Of a DNA stretch of 64,000 bases, positions 21,901 through 33,696 are shown one piece after another (positions within the stretch are counted from its first letter, which is position 1; every line of letters starts with the position of its first letter). The stretch spans positions 2,914,097 through 2,978,096 of the forward strand of contig NC_020174.2 in the NCBI RefSeq assembly GCF_000224145.3, written 5' to 3'. The notes under the pieces are model-generated. The model was not told where the DNA came from. It saw only the letters and a program-made list of their open reading frames with translations, and searched no databases. Source of the DNA: Ciona intestinalis (Eukaryota; Chordata; Ascidiacea; Phlebobranchia; Cionidae). Position numbers and translations under genes: made by a program.

Positions 21901-24900
21901 CGTGAAAACTTCTCCAAATATGGTTTTGTACGATTGCCGCACATGTAGGCGGGTAAAGAGAAAAGCGAACACGCTTAATTTCTTAAACAAACCGACTCCG
22001 CGTTCTATATTCCGTTACTTATCCGGCTCACTCACTGTGGGATGCCATTCCCGAATTCTAAGCCAATTTATGTAATACTGATACATGGCGCACGCGCATT
22101 GTCGCTCTGCGCAACATCATTGTTCTTTCTGGTCGGACTGCCGGCGCTCACAATGCCGTATTATGACCTCATAATGTCAATACCCCGCTGTTAGAGTCGA
22201 CGGGAGTAAATCTGAGAAGTGTCAAGGCGTTCTTTAAATCGCGATCACCCTGACGTAATAATCGTGTGGGAGGTAACTGAACCCGGAAGTTCGGGAAAGC
22301 CAAGTTGGTAAACACCAGCAGAGTTTCATATACTCGCATTCCATGGCAACAATACACATATGAAGAAAACGGCAACCTAAACACCAACCGAGTAACATAT
22401 ACTTTTATACCAGCGCAATAAGATAGGAAGTTCAAATTTACAGTCTAAAGTCTATTCAGCGTTTAAAACACTAGAGTTTCACACACTGTTAACGTCCTTC
22501 AGTGTGGCATGCCATATAGGATCTGGGACTTATAGGCCAAAGGTTGCCCAATATCCCCTTACGTTAAAGTTCGCTGTCTAATGCAACTATTTCATGGTAC
22601 AAATTACACGTTTTTATTTTACACAATTTTCTCATAAAAAATATCTGCAAAAAATTCACAGCAGAGAGATATTCAATGTTGATAGCGATTTAAGGTAAAA
22701 GTAAAAATCACAATTCTGGGTTGGGAAATGCTAAAGCATATACACTGCATTACGGGCTGCAGTATAGCATGCGGTTGCAGATGCCGTGAGCCTCGCAACG
22801 CACACGTTCGTACCTTCGCCATCGGCGTCTCCGTCGTTCAATCACAATCGTGTGTAACCCGACAGTGAACTGCGATAATGTCGACCATAAAAAAGAGAAC
22901 GCACTTTCACAAATGCAACAATATAAACAACCCGAAACTGCAGGTAAAGTTAAAGGTTAAAGTAAGCGTTGTTAACTTACCCCCCCACTCGATTAAAAAC
23001 AGCCCAATTAATAACCAGAACCGTTCTGAATGCCCCAAAATTTATCTACATTTCGTTACCAAAAAAAAATATTTGCATAACTATAACGCAATGTATAGGG
23101 GGGATAAGACGTAATTGCCACGCTTTACAAATAAGGTATAAATGCGTAACAACTTTTGCATGTGTGAAATTTACCGCATTAAATTTTGACAATCGAATTA
23201 GACTTCACCATCAGCCGTATCATTTCTCCGTCGAGTGAGACAGACTTTAAATCTGTAACTTGATACGCTTGTCGTGATTTCACTGCGTACGTAGGCCTCG
23301 ACACCTGCGCCTGCTTGCAATAAATAAACACGAATAATTTGAACAACTTAGCCCGTCTGCTGCTGGAACGAGATTTTAGTAAGGCGGCTTGCTGTGTATT
23401 TCGGTATACCTGTGCCAAGCTAGACGCTCTTGTCACAAAGATGGATGACCACTCGAATGAAACGATTACGATGGCACACATGTACGTAGCTCCAGACCAA
23501 TTTCTATGTCCGTTTCAATAAGGTGTTAATTTAAGCCGGAGTTAATACGGGAAATGGCTTTGATGTTTGTTTCGCCATGGTTGACAGCGTACCACCACTT
23601 AACGAAATGCAAATTTCCTTAACGTTACTTAAATTGATTCACCACGCTTTAGGGTTAATTTGAGTTTCTAGACGTTTTACCAAGAAATATATCGAAAAGG
23701 GACGAATAGTTAACACCTTTTTATGGCACAACTTCCGCCAGAATCGGTTTACAGCGCAATATATTAGTTATATGTACCGTCCAACAGTGACGGTTTTACA
23801 TTGAAAGGAAGGAACTCATAATTTGTAAAGTCGGTCCTTCCGACTAGCTAGATAGCGCAACACGTGTTGTAAGGCTGTAAAATAATCACGCGCAAAAATA
23901 CGACGCCTGGGTCACGGGGTCGAAACGGAAAGAGGTCGCAAGGTTGCATTGAAACCGAGAATGGTCGTTGTCGTCGCGAGCCAGTCGTTCTAAGTTGTAT
24001 TGAATGGTTTTATTGCACATGTTGAAAACCGGATGTAGAGAGATGAATATGTGACATGGTTTATTGCATAATTAAGAACAAGTAATTGAATGTAGACTTT
24101 TAACATTACTAATTAGCCATATAGGCTACTGCGAATACGGGAAATTGATTTAACTTATAACTAGCCCTTTCTTGTTGGCGAATTTGTTTCATACAGCCTT
24201 TATTTCGCCTTTAATGGCGATACACAAATTATGCAATTTACTGATAACACAACATAGTATGGGAAATACATGGTCAAAAAGTTTCATTCAAAACCCTACC
24301 AGTAAGATACATTCAGATTTATTTGGAATGAGAGATGATGATGCTATTTTGGGCGAAATATAGTAGATTGGGGAAATTTGGGACTCGTTTTTATTGTATT
24401 TTCTTTATCCATTTGGTTGTAACCTAAGAATATTCAAAGAATTATAAAACAGTATCCTCACGATTTCTATAGACCGTTGTTAATTGTTTAGAACACAATT
24501 AGGATATTTGGATATTGTGTGCTAAAGATGTCCCATCTTATATCACAGTACTATACATCTTCAGTACGCTATTTGTTGGACTTGTTTTTTGTCGTTTACT
24601 CTTCGATCACCACGTTCTTGCTTCGACGCAAGGAGAGGTCACGAATCGAATGTTTACATCGGTTGAAAAGCGGCAATTATCGGTCGTTTGAAGCCGAATG
24701 CATGTTTACGTGGCTGTTTCGTTCCTGGATTCAATACTAGTGATGTAATGTCTATAAATCGGGGCTGTTTACATGCTTGGACCCAGGTGATGAATGGGTT
24801 AATGGTAAGATAGTGGCTCGGTCGACAGCTCAATTCGACGGCTGGGAAGATTGTATTTTTATTGGCATGACCGGTGAAAATAATCGTGCCCGCAAGAGCC

Positions 24901-27900
24901 AGGCCATCAATTTTACCGGAGGTATTTTAGGTTGCTGTTTAGACTGTGAGTAAAGTTTCGAAAGTGTAACCGGAACGACTAACCGTCGGTGAAACACGAA
25001 TAGATAATTCTGACCGGTGTTTTGGTGATCTTTGGAAAGTCGGTTTGACCTTTAACAAATTCGTAACTAGCCGTTAATATGGAATTTAATTTTTATACTT
25101 ACGCGTATTTTAAATATCCAGAAGTCTCACGGTTGTCCCGCAACTTAATACGATTGTGTTGTAACATCAACGAAGCAGAAAAGCCAAATATTTTGTCCTG
25201 CGCGCTTGACTCCGTTAGTTGTTTGTACACATAAGTTAAATCTGTTTGGATTACAATTTATGCGGTGGTCTGTTACGTCATAGAGCGACCACAGAATCTT
25301 CACAATACGCGCCACCAGCGCCGAATCCTAGTGCCGAACCTGATAAAATCGACACTAACGACGCGTTGATAAATTTTCCGATTTTCCAGTTTCGCCCGGT
25401 CCCCAATTCGTTCCGATTTCTCCCAATGTATATTTCGACGCATTTAGGCAATGTTTGTTACTGAAGCCAAGATTGCGCCGGAGCCTCCCATGTGAAACCT
25501 AAACAAAAACATGGGTAGCGCAAGGTGAACGGAAGGTGGCAATTTTAAGGCGGTTGTCTTGTTTGCTGAGGTAACCTCTCTAAATAAGCAATGATACAAG
25601 TCTGTAGCTGTTGACTGAAGATAATTTACAATTTTGTTTACAAAAAGTGCTGATATATACCTCAAAAACTCTTACCAGCTGTATTGATTATTGAGAAAAT
25701 TCTTTTGGATAGGAATGAATTATTAAATAAATGTTAACTTATAGTTATCCGCGCGTGAGGGGCCAGCGACAGTATATAGTTATATAATAGGATGGGGGAA
25801 TATGGGACACCTTTAGCGTATGATATCCAAATATCCTGATCGTGGTTTAAACAGTTAACAACGGTCTATGGGAGTCATGAAGATGCGGGTTTAGAAATCG
25901 TTGTATGTTCATTGTTTACTACCAAATGGGATGAGAAAATAGAATGATAAGGTGTCCCATCTTCTCCCGACCTTCTATAACACGATTGTACTGTTTCATA
26001 CAACTCGTTCCCGCTTACAAGTTACTACGTATGTAACTTTTTTAATATACTCACACTACCAGTTCGTATATTACATCATTGTATACGTAATACTTATACA
26101 AAAGGTGCATTCAACCATCTCATTATAAGAGCGTTAATTGAATTTTTTTAAATAAGGTTTTCTTTGTTCTCGTCTATGAAACAATGCACGAACTTAAGGG
26201 AATTGTTTCGTAACAAACACACGTTTGTTGTAATGTTCGACAAATCTTGTGTGCTGGCGAGTTTGAACTGTGAGAGTCGTATGACCCCTTCCACTTTCCC
26301 GTATCTGCGTTTTAACGCAAACAAAAACAAAGCGCGCAGATTTGTTTACATTTGATCAATCGTTGGGAGCTGGGTCGAAGAGAAAGTTAAAAAGTTTGCC
26401 GCAAATATATGATCGGGGCGCTGGCTGGCGGTTTGCCGGATTTTCGGTCTCTAGGCGGGGCAGATTTTGTTTTCGTTACCGATATCTTCTGCACCGTGAA
26501 TAATTGTCCCAAATCTGGCGGTTCCTATTAAATTGATCGAGGATCTTTACGGCTTCTAAATGCATTTTATCACCGCAGAGTTGTAAAAATAGCTAAGCGT
26601 TCAACGTGATAAAGTCTGCAATTAAATCACGCCCGTTTTTGTAAACAAACAATAAATAAGACAACAATAACAATTTATATCCAAGTTTAATAAACGACGC
26701 TTAATATAAACCCCATGTACTTCAAACTACACCTTAAACAGCACCAGCAACCACCAATTCAAAATATGAATTTAAAATTTAGACAAATATGTATAAATGA
26801 TAAATTGTACCAAGTTTTGCGCATGCGAATGTATAGAATACTTATACTTATAACATTTTTTCTAAATTAAAATATTTAAATTAAATGCCCAAGCCGTTAA
26901 ACACTTTCATAGTCCAAAATTACTTCAATAGAGAATGTCACACATATAGTGTTATCAAAATACATTGCGTAAATATATTTATTTTTCTAGATTATAAATG
27001 TTATAATGTATATAGTAGGGTGGGGGAAGATGGGACACCTTTAGCACATAATATCCAAATATCCTGATTGTGTTTTAAACAATTAACAACGGTCTATGGG
27101 AGTTGCAAGGATACAGCTTTATAATTCTTTGATTTTTCTTTGATTACTGTCAAATAAGACTAGAAAATGTAATGAAAAAGTGTTCCATCTTCCCCCACCC
27201 TACTGTATTATATCATATATAGTAGGGTGGGGGAAGATGAGACAGCTATTCGTTCTATTTTCTCGTCCCATTTGGTAGTAAACACGAAACATTCAAAGAA
27301 TTACACAACCGTATCCTCACGACTTCCATAGACCGTTGTTAATTGTTTAAAACACGATCCGGATATTTTGATATTATGTGTTCTTTCTTCCACCACCCTT
27401 CTATATATAACCATACGCAATAATAAGTAATGACTATACTCTATATTAGCAGCGTTACGCCGCCATTTTGAATTCCAGTCAAACTTGGAGTGGTTGCATT
27501 GACGCCTATAGAAGACATTAAGGCTTTTTATTTAACCGCATATGTGGCAGCTTCACGCAACAAACCGCCATTGGCACGAGTAGCTGTCATACTTTCCACA
27601 AGTTTAATTCATATCGCGGTGCAAAGGCGATTTAATCCCCACACAGAATAATACTTATAAATATTTTACGGGCACCAGCCTGGCTTACGGCACAGAATAA
27701 AATCGCACGTTTAAGCTTAAAAAACCGCTGTGGATTTTAAAAACCGAATCCCTGGGATTTGCACGTAAACTGAAGTGACCCGGTTTAGCAGAATTGAAAT
27801 TGGGCGAGCGAAATATTTCTGATTTTGATCACACCCATGACGTAACCTCCATACGTGCAATGCGTAGGGCTGAAAATGGCTTCTGTGGAATTTAGAATAT

Positions 27901-30900
27901 ACAGTGGAGAAAACTAGCCGGCCGCGGGTGCAAAAATCATTAAGAGCGCGATGTTTCAAAACTTTTGTAAATATTAAAGTCATAGTCTTCCGTAGCTACT
28001 TTACCAATTTGGGCTGGACTTTTTAAACATTTTTATGTTAAATTTCGCCTAAAACCAGGTCCGTTGATATAAGAGCAATTCAGCTGATTAGATGCGTATA
28101 TGGATGGTTCTCGGTGCACTTTAAATTTTAAGGGATTTAAAACTGCGACACTTAAATTTAGCACGCGTTGTCGTGTTTGTTTGGTGGCAGCAAGCCCCTT
28201 GGCACTGACCTGGTGTCCGACTCTTGTCGCTTTGTGGATTATTTAAACCAGTTCGTAATATGAGCCAGGAAACCGTCCGATTCCCATGTACCTATACAGA
28301 GTGGTCGTGGCAATGCTTTGTCCGGTGCAGAAAGCACAAGGCCAAACGTCCCTGCTGCTTCCAGGTGTGAAGGGAAGTCAGCTGCCCACTTCAACGCACA
28401 GCTGGCCGACTAAAACGGAATCCAATTAAACTCTAATAACGGTTTTATGGAATGCTATAAAACGAAATAAAGAGTAGAAAAAAATTGAGAACAGTTAAAT
28501 TTTAACATATGATAAAAACTCCAGTAAGAAAAAGTTATAATGGAAAATAAAATTAAAGAGAGTATATTTAAAGTATTTTCTGTAATTTCGAGAATTTTCT
28601 TTGATTTGTAATTCTAATTTATCCAAATTACAAATATCCTTTCGGCTTCAAAGCGAAAATTGACTTGGGGTGAAAAACATCAGCCGTTGCGTGTTAGGGG
28701 TCAAGAATGGGGGTGTTGGGTTAATTACACCTAGACCGGATACAACTGCGACGTCTCGGGGCGTTGCACGCCAACACGCGGGTCATGTGGATATATGGGC
28801 CGGTCAAGAACATAGACCGATCTTCTAAGTGGGCGCATGCAGCAGACACCGGATTACATGTCCCGCCCTTTGTTCGTCGTGGATTCATTAAGCGTTTGTT
28901 TGTGGCGATGGTCAAATGGTGTCACGGATTGTAGAGATTTACTCTCTCGGAACAAAGAAAGTGACAGTCATGCGGTTTAGAGATCTGAAACTCGGTTTAG
29001 AGTAACTTATTGTCCGAAGTTTATTCGTTTCGCAGTGGAAAGTTTTTACAAAAGTTTTTGTTAATATATACATATATATTGTTCTTTGATAAAACTGATA
29101 TAATACACCGTATTAACAGTTTGTAATTACCCAATTATCAGAAGATATTTAGACAGTACGTTGCTAAAACGCAAGCCATTAAAACCGCTTCCCAAAATAG
29201 TTAAATAGGTTTTGCCACTCTTGCGTTTTACGTCGTTATAGAATTCCACTCAGATCGAGTTAGTTCACACGCTTCCTATTCGCGACAACCATTTCCTCCC
29301 CGGCCACTCTCCGCTGTACTGTACCCGGTGGTAGCTGAAACGCGACCCGTGTCCACTCCAACAGTGGTCATAGCACAACCCCAGGTGCCTGGGTGTGTTT
29401 AACTACAAACCCACGTTAACAGTTAAAGGTTATCTAAATCTATCACACACGTATATCAACTTTGTTTTTCCGCGAGAATTCATAAGGAGAAAACGCAGAG
29501 TATTTTTCAATACATAATAATTGGTTATTTGACAATATTTTCAACATGTCTACTTTCTAAAATAACATAGTAGGGTGGAGGGAGATGGGACTTCTTTTTA
29601 TTTATTTTTTTTTTCTCAACCTAATTGGCAGTAAACAAAGAACATTCAAAGAATTATGAAACCGTAACTTCACGACTAACATAGGCCGTTGTTAATTGTT
29701 TAAATCACGATCAGGATATTTGAACATTATGCGCTGAAGGTGTCCTATCTTACCCTACAGATCTATATGACAAAATACATATGACCCGCAAAGTTACATG
29801 TACGTAGTAAATCGTAAATTTGCAACGTGTATGCAACAGAACTCATCGTACTGTTATAACGACTATCGTTGCCCGCCACGCCAGTATAAAAAAGTTACCT
29901 TCATTTAATTTTTTTATTTCAGAACTAGAAAGAAATGCTCTGGCTGTGGTTCAAAGATTGAAAGTGAAGAGTTAGTCATGCGTGTCGCTACGTCAGGATA
30001 TGTGTATCACGTGGGTTGCTTCGCATGCGTGACGTGCAAGCGGTTATTACGTAAAGGGGACGAGTTCGTGATGAACAGGTTAGTAAAGCTGACAACATTG
30101 TGTGTTTATGTTTCCTTAAGCAAGATACTAAACGGTGATTGCTCTAACCCAGTGGTCACTTATGAGTTATCGGAATTGTCAGCCGTATACTATAATTCAC
30201 AAAAAAAATATGTACGCACAAAGTCACATACGTGGTAACTAATAAGCAAGCACGAGGTGTATGAAAAAAAACGCCAGTGAATTACAACTGGCATTGTCCC
30301 AAACGCGAGGATAAATAAGATACATTCATTTACTTGGTATTGCTCCATAGCATCGTCTGGCGGCGACTGTTTTAAGAATAAAACTTGCAACTCATTGCTT
30401 TGTTAACAGGCACAACGAGAAGCGAGCGAAATCGTGCACGAGGTTTGATCTACAGTGTAAAAACTGCTGGAGCGAGCGAGACACTTTATTAAAAGCTGGT
30501 CACGACTCACAAATGATAAAATCGTTACCTTGCGCTCCTGATGCAAAGACATCGAGTCTTCCCTCTCCAGGTGTCAGCAGTGACGTCACAGATATGACGT
30601 CACCGAAGAGTCCACATTGTGTTTTATCACGTAAGCGAAATGTGTTTTTTGAACGTAGCGTTTATATCTAGAACTATAGCTTTTTCATTTAACAGCAGCC
30701 AAATGAATTTAGTACTGTCCGGTAAGATGGATACTGTTAGCACATAATATCTCATATTTTCCAACCGTGTTTTTACCAGTCAACAAGGCTGTTTTAGAGT
30801 CGTAAGGATACGGTTATATAATTCCGTAAATATTCTTTGTTTACCACCAAATCGAAAAAGAAAAGGAATGAAACCGTGAACCATCACACCCAACTTACTA

Positions 30901-33696
30901 TTTTACCGAATATTCAATAATTAAAATCGAATTATTCGTTTCAGCGAAAAGTGATGACGACGATGCTACGTCATCCGATGACGAATCAACTGTCGGGAAC
31001 TTCAACTCGTCGAAAGATGACGTGGGCGAGGATGGAAAAAGGTGTGTGACGTAACAATAACAATAATTACATAGGGATATTGGTGCACTTCGTTACTAAT
31101 ATGAGAATATAACTTATTAATCTTCCCGTGTCGGGCTAACGACAGGCGTTATAACACGGGTGTGTTCTGTTTCATACACTTCATCTCAACTTATGAGTTA
31201 CCACGTTTATAACTTTGTGGGTGATTGTTTTTCTGTATGACTCACAAATTAGACAACTTATAGTCACCACTAGGTTGGATTGCCGTTAAGTGTCTTGCCT
31301 AGAAACACACTGTAAGGTGTAAAATACCATATTTATTTGAACTATACCATAATAGAATAAGTCACCAATGCTTAACATCGTGGGAAGTAAGTACAAAGGT
31401 TTGAGCATAGGAAACCTAATAAGCTTTAAACTCATAAACCATTCATAGGTATCAGTGTGAGGGCTAGTATTAAATTCAATTCCTAACCCGCTTTCTTTGA
31501 CTTAGACCACGTGATAACGATGACGTAGACAGCAAGGACGGCAAGCGATCAAAGCGACCACGAACTATTCTTAACGCAGTTCAACGTAGAGCTTTTAAAG
31601 CTGCTTTTGAAGTTACACCCAAGCCTTGTCGAAAGGTATGCCTTGTTTTAGGATTTGCTTAGTTTTTAAATATGATGTTGTGGAGTGAGATAGGACACCT
31701 GCACCACATAATATCTAAATATTTTAAACGTGTTTTTAACAACTGTTTATAGGAGTCGGGACGATATGTTTTTTATATTCCTTTGAATGTTCTTTGTTAA
31801 TTATACCAAATAGAACGAAAAAAAGAATGAAAAGCGCACCATCTCCCCCCACTCTACTATATTAATAAATGAATGTAACTTTTTTAGGACAACTGCAGTC
31901 ATCAAAACACGAGTGTTTTGTTTCATAAACCTCCTTGAATCATAACTAACGTAACGATCCGCTTTTTGTAGAATTAAGCTCATATAAAATTATACCGCAT
32001 TTACAGGTATAAAAATAAAACACTGCCCCATCTTAAAATAACATCCCGTTTAATTCGGTGTTTGAAACGCCGTTCGCTGTCAATCACCCTAAGTGTCATA
32101 ATCCGTTGTATATATTGTCACAAAACAGCAGCACTCAAGGGAAATAAAAGCAGCATCAATATTATCGCTTCTTCGATTAGTAACTGTCATTCAAACTCAT
32201 CAAACAAAACGGCATAACACCACGGAAGTCACGTGGTTTATCTCTCATCAATCGTTATATAATTGAACCGTTAAAAGGATGAAAACAAAAAGACATAACA
32301 GTTTTGTTATTTATGTTTTTGAATATGCGAAAATCAAAATAAATACTGTAAATACTCTTTGTTTCCCATCAAATATTAATAAAACAATACCAAATAATAA
32401 CAACAATTGACGATAAAACAGTTTGAAATCATGGATTATCTTTCCTCAACTATCTTAAAGTTTTGACACATATATAAATGAAATCTAACCTATAATATGT
32501 TTGTTTAGGTTCGTGAAACGCTTGCCAAAGACACTGGGTTGACCGTGAGAGTGGTACAAGTGTGGTTCCAAAACCAAAGGGCGAAAATGAAGAAGTTAGC
32601 CAAGCGACAACAAAGTCAAGAAGCTGCGGCACAAAAGGCGAGGGAAGAATTCGGTAAGTTTGGAACTAAATACTGCACATATTGTGGGGGAAAATGGCGG
32701 ACTAAAAGTTATGAATAAATTTAACTTATTTAACTTCGCATGGCGGGGAGACGATAGTGGTTATTGTATTAGAGATTTGTTATAAGTTATTTGGCTTTTA
32801 TTGAACTAGGTTTTGGGTGGTTATCTAAATATGAACTTTGGAAATACAATTTACTGAATACTCTTTTCACAGGTTACCATGTATTTGATCAGATGGGTTC
32901 TATGCCTCACCAAATCCAGCATATGATGCCGGGTAGCGAGGGCATGATGGAGAAAATGTTTGGCCAGTTTCATCACCAGCAAGTACACGGTCAAATTAAC
33001 GGACGCCGCATGGGTGTGCCATGGGACCAGCATCCCAACGGTAAGAAATAAAGGGTTTGCATACTTATTAACTAACTGAAACAGTTCTGTATTATTGTAT
33101 ATGGGTGAAGTCCTACGGCGAGGCATATCATAGGACCTAATAATTGGGCTTGAATTAGTCTAACACAAAAGTTTCTTGAGTACAAAATAAGCAAATGTAA
33201 GCACATAACATGTTACATTACCTAAACGTATTTTTAACATTTCACAACAACGGTATTTTACAGTCGTATACGGTTTAATAATTTTGTAAATATTCTTTGT
33301 TTACTACCAAAAATATAAAAACATGAACCATCTTACCCCAGCCTGCTATAAGTTCGACCGTCTTTATGTAATTTTTAAAATTTTATTCCAGATGCGATCG
33401 GATTTGGACAGGGTCAATTGTACCACGAAGCAAGCGGTTACCAAGAAAATATGGCGGTGCCTCAAAATGTAACTATTACGTCACAAATGGATGGGATGAT
33501 TCCCCAACCAATGAGAATCCCCCTCAATCACAACATGACGCCCCACCCCCCTGCATATCAGGGCAATATGCAAATTCATGACGTCATCCATCCTGCTGAC
33601 ATGCATGTGACGTCATCGCCTGGGAATCACCCGAATGACGTAACGACGCCCATAGACGGGTTGTACTCGATGCAGAATAATTATTTTAGTTCGTAA
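18982..33696 (+). CDS. Lmx1: LIM-homeobox transcription factor, Lmx1 class (nine exons, complete)
   Basis: Exons: 18982-19503, 19713-19846, 29923-30078, 30410-30630, 30945-31041, 31506-31635, 32509-32653, 32873-33040 and 33392-33696. All borders are AG/GT with matching phases, total 1,878 nt, about 625 residues (vertebrate LMX1 is about 380-400). A TAA directly before the ATG fixes the start. Order: a Ser/Thr-rich N-terminus of about 165 residues; LIM1 (CQGC, WHESC, CVIC, LYCKKD) split by intron 1; LIM2 (CSGC, YHVGC, CVTC, RKGDEF) with an unusual end; an acidic linker; a homeodomain ([20 protein letters not shown] ... [17 protein letters not shown]) split by intron 6; a Gln/Met/His/Pro-rich tail ending [15 protein letters not shown], the LMX1 C-terminal signature. 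It would act in the nucleus, binding AT-rich sites and LDB-type cofactors. LMX1 genes pattern dorsal neural tissue and specify neurons in vertebrates. Confidence 0.96.
19847..24357. other. Lmx1 intron 2, repeat-free 5' part
   Basis: 4.5 kb with no recognisable MITE or SINE and with patches of higher GC (about 21,150-22,150). A direct repeat of TAGTTACGTCTGCAATTTTA, separated by A-runs, lies at 19914-19975 just after the exon-2 donor. ORFs here are short and unsupported. The position in a long intron of a developmental regulator suggests enhancers, but no element can be named. Confidence 0.4.
24358..24556 (-). mobile_element. MITE family A copy (Lmx1 intron 2)
   Basis: Reverse; left end TAGTAGATTGGGGAAATTTG, right end GATGTCCCATCTTATATCAC. 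The right end is decayed. Confidence 0.75.
25783..25983 (+). mobile_element. MITE family A copy (Lmx1 intron 2)
   Basis: Forward full-length copy, TATAATAGGATGGGGGAATA to CCCATCTTCTCCCGACCTTC. Confidence 0.82.
25985..26045 (-). repeat. SINE 3'-end fragment
   Basis: TGTTTCATACAACTCGTTCC and CGCTTACAAGTTACTACGTA, abutting the preceding MITE. Confidence 0.55.
27011..27210 (+). mobile_element. MITE family A copy, left member of an opposed pair
   Basis: Forward; left end TAGTAGGGTGGGGGAAGATG, then ACACCTTTAGCACATAATAT. The right end reaches CCCCCACCCTACTGTATTA, only a few bases from the next copy. Confidence 0.87.
27216..27416 (-). mobile_element. MITE family A copy, right member of an opposed pair
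   Basis: Reverse copy directly after a forward one, so the pair is a ~400-bp inverted repeat able to fold into a long hairpin if transcribed. Its right terminal repeat is partly lost (TTCTTCCACCACCCTTCTAT). Confidence 0.85.
29566..29768 (-). mobile_element. MITE family A copy (Lmx1 intron 2)
   Basis: Reverse, TAGTAGGGTGGAGGGAGATG to TATCTTACCCTACAGATCTAT. Confidence 0.82.
29775..29915 (+). repeat. SINE 3'-end fragment before Lmx1 exon 3
   Basis: CAAAGTTACATGTACGTAGT through CCACGCCAGTATAAAAAAGT; its TTCATTTAATT tail merges with the polypyrimidine tract of the acceptor at 29922. Confidence 0.65.
30128..30335 (+). mobile_element. SINE filling Lmx1 intron 3
   Basis: CTCTAACCCAGTGGTCACTT through GCAAGCACGAGGTGTATGAA and ACGCGAGGATAAATAAGAT. 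It makes up about two thirds of a 331-bp intron. Confidence 0.7.
30710..30903 (+). mobile_element. Divergent MITE in Lmx1 intron 4
   Basis: Forward, divergent sub-type: GTAAGATGGATACTGTTAGC, then ATATTCTTTGTTTACCACCA, ending AACCATCACACCCAACTTAC. Confidence 0.7.
31095..31310 (-). mobile_element. SINE in Lmx1 intron 5
   Basis: Minus-strand copy: GTGTTCTGTTTCATACACTT, CAACTTATGAGTTACCACGT, CGTTAAGTGTCTTGCCTAGA. The tRNA-like head is absent. Confidence 0.68.
31672..31862 (+). mobile_element. MITE family A copy in Lmx1 intron 6
   Basis: Forward; GGAGTGAGATAGGACACCTG to CCATCTCCCCCCACTCTACT. Followed directly by a SINE 3' fragment. Confidence 0.75.
31870..31955 (-). repeat. SINE 3'-end fragment in Lmx1 intron 6
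   Basis: GTAACTTTTTTAGGACAACT, then CACGAGTGTTTTGTTTCATA. Confidence 0.5.
33188..33353 (+). mobile_element. Divergent MITE in Lmx1 intron 8
   Basis: Forward, left end missing; TGTAAATATTCTTTGTTTAC then GAACCATCTTACCCCAGCCT. Confidence 0.65.

Larger units (their letters stand above)
24557..29922. other. Lmx1 intron 2, 3' part
   Basis: 5.4 kb with four MITEs (25783, 27011, 27216, 29566) and SINE ends (25985, 29775). The stretches 24.6-25.7, 26.1-27.0 and 27.5-29.5 kb hold no recognised repeat or gene; 28,500-28,620 is a very AT-rich block. Confidence 0.4.

Noticed and set aside
32791..33051. ORF beginning upstream of Lmx1 exon 8
   Set aside because: Only the part after the acceptor at 32872 matches in phase; the first residues are intron read-through.
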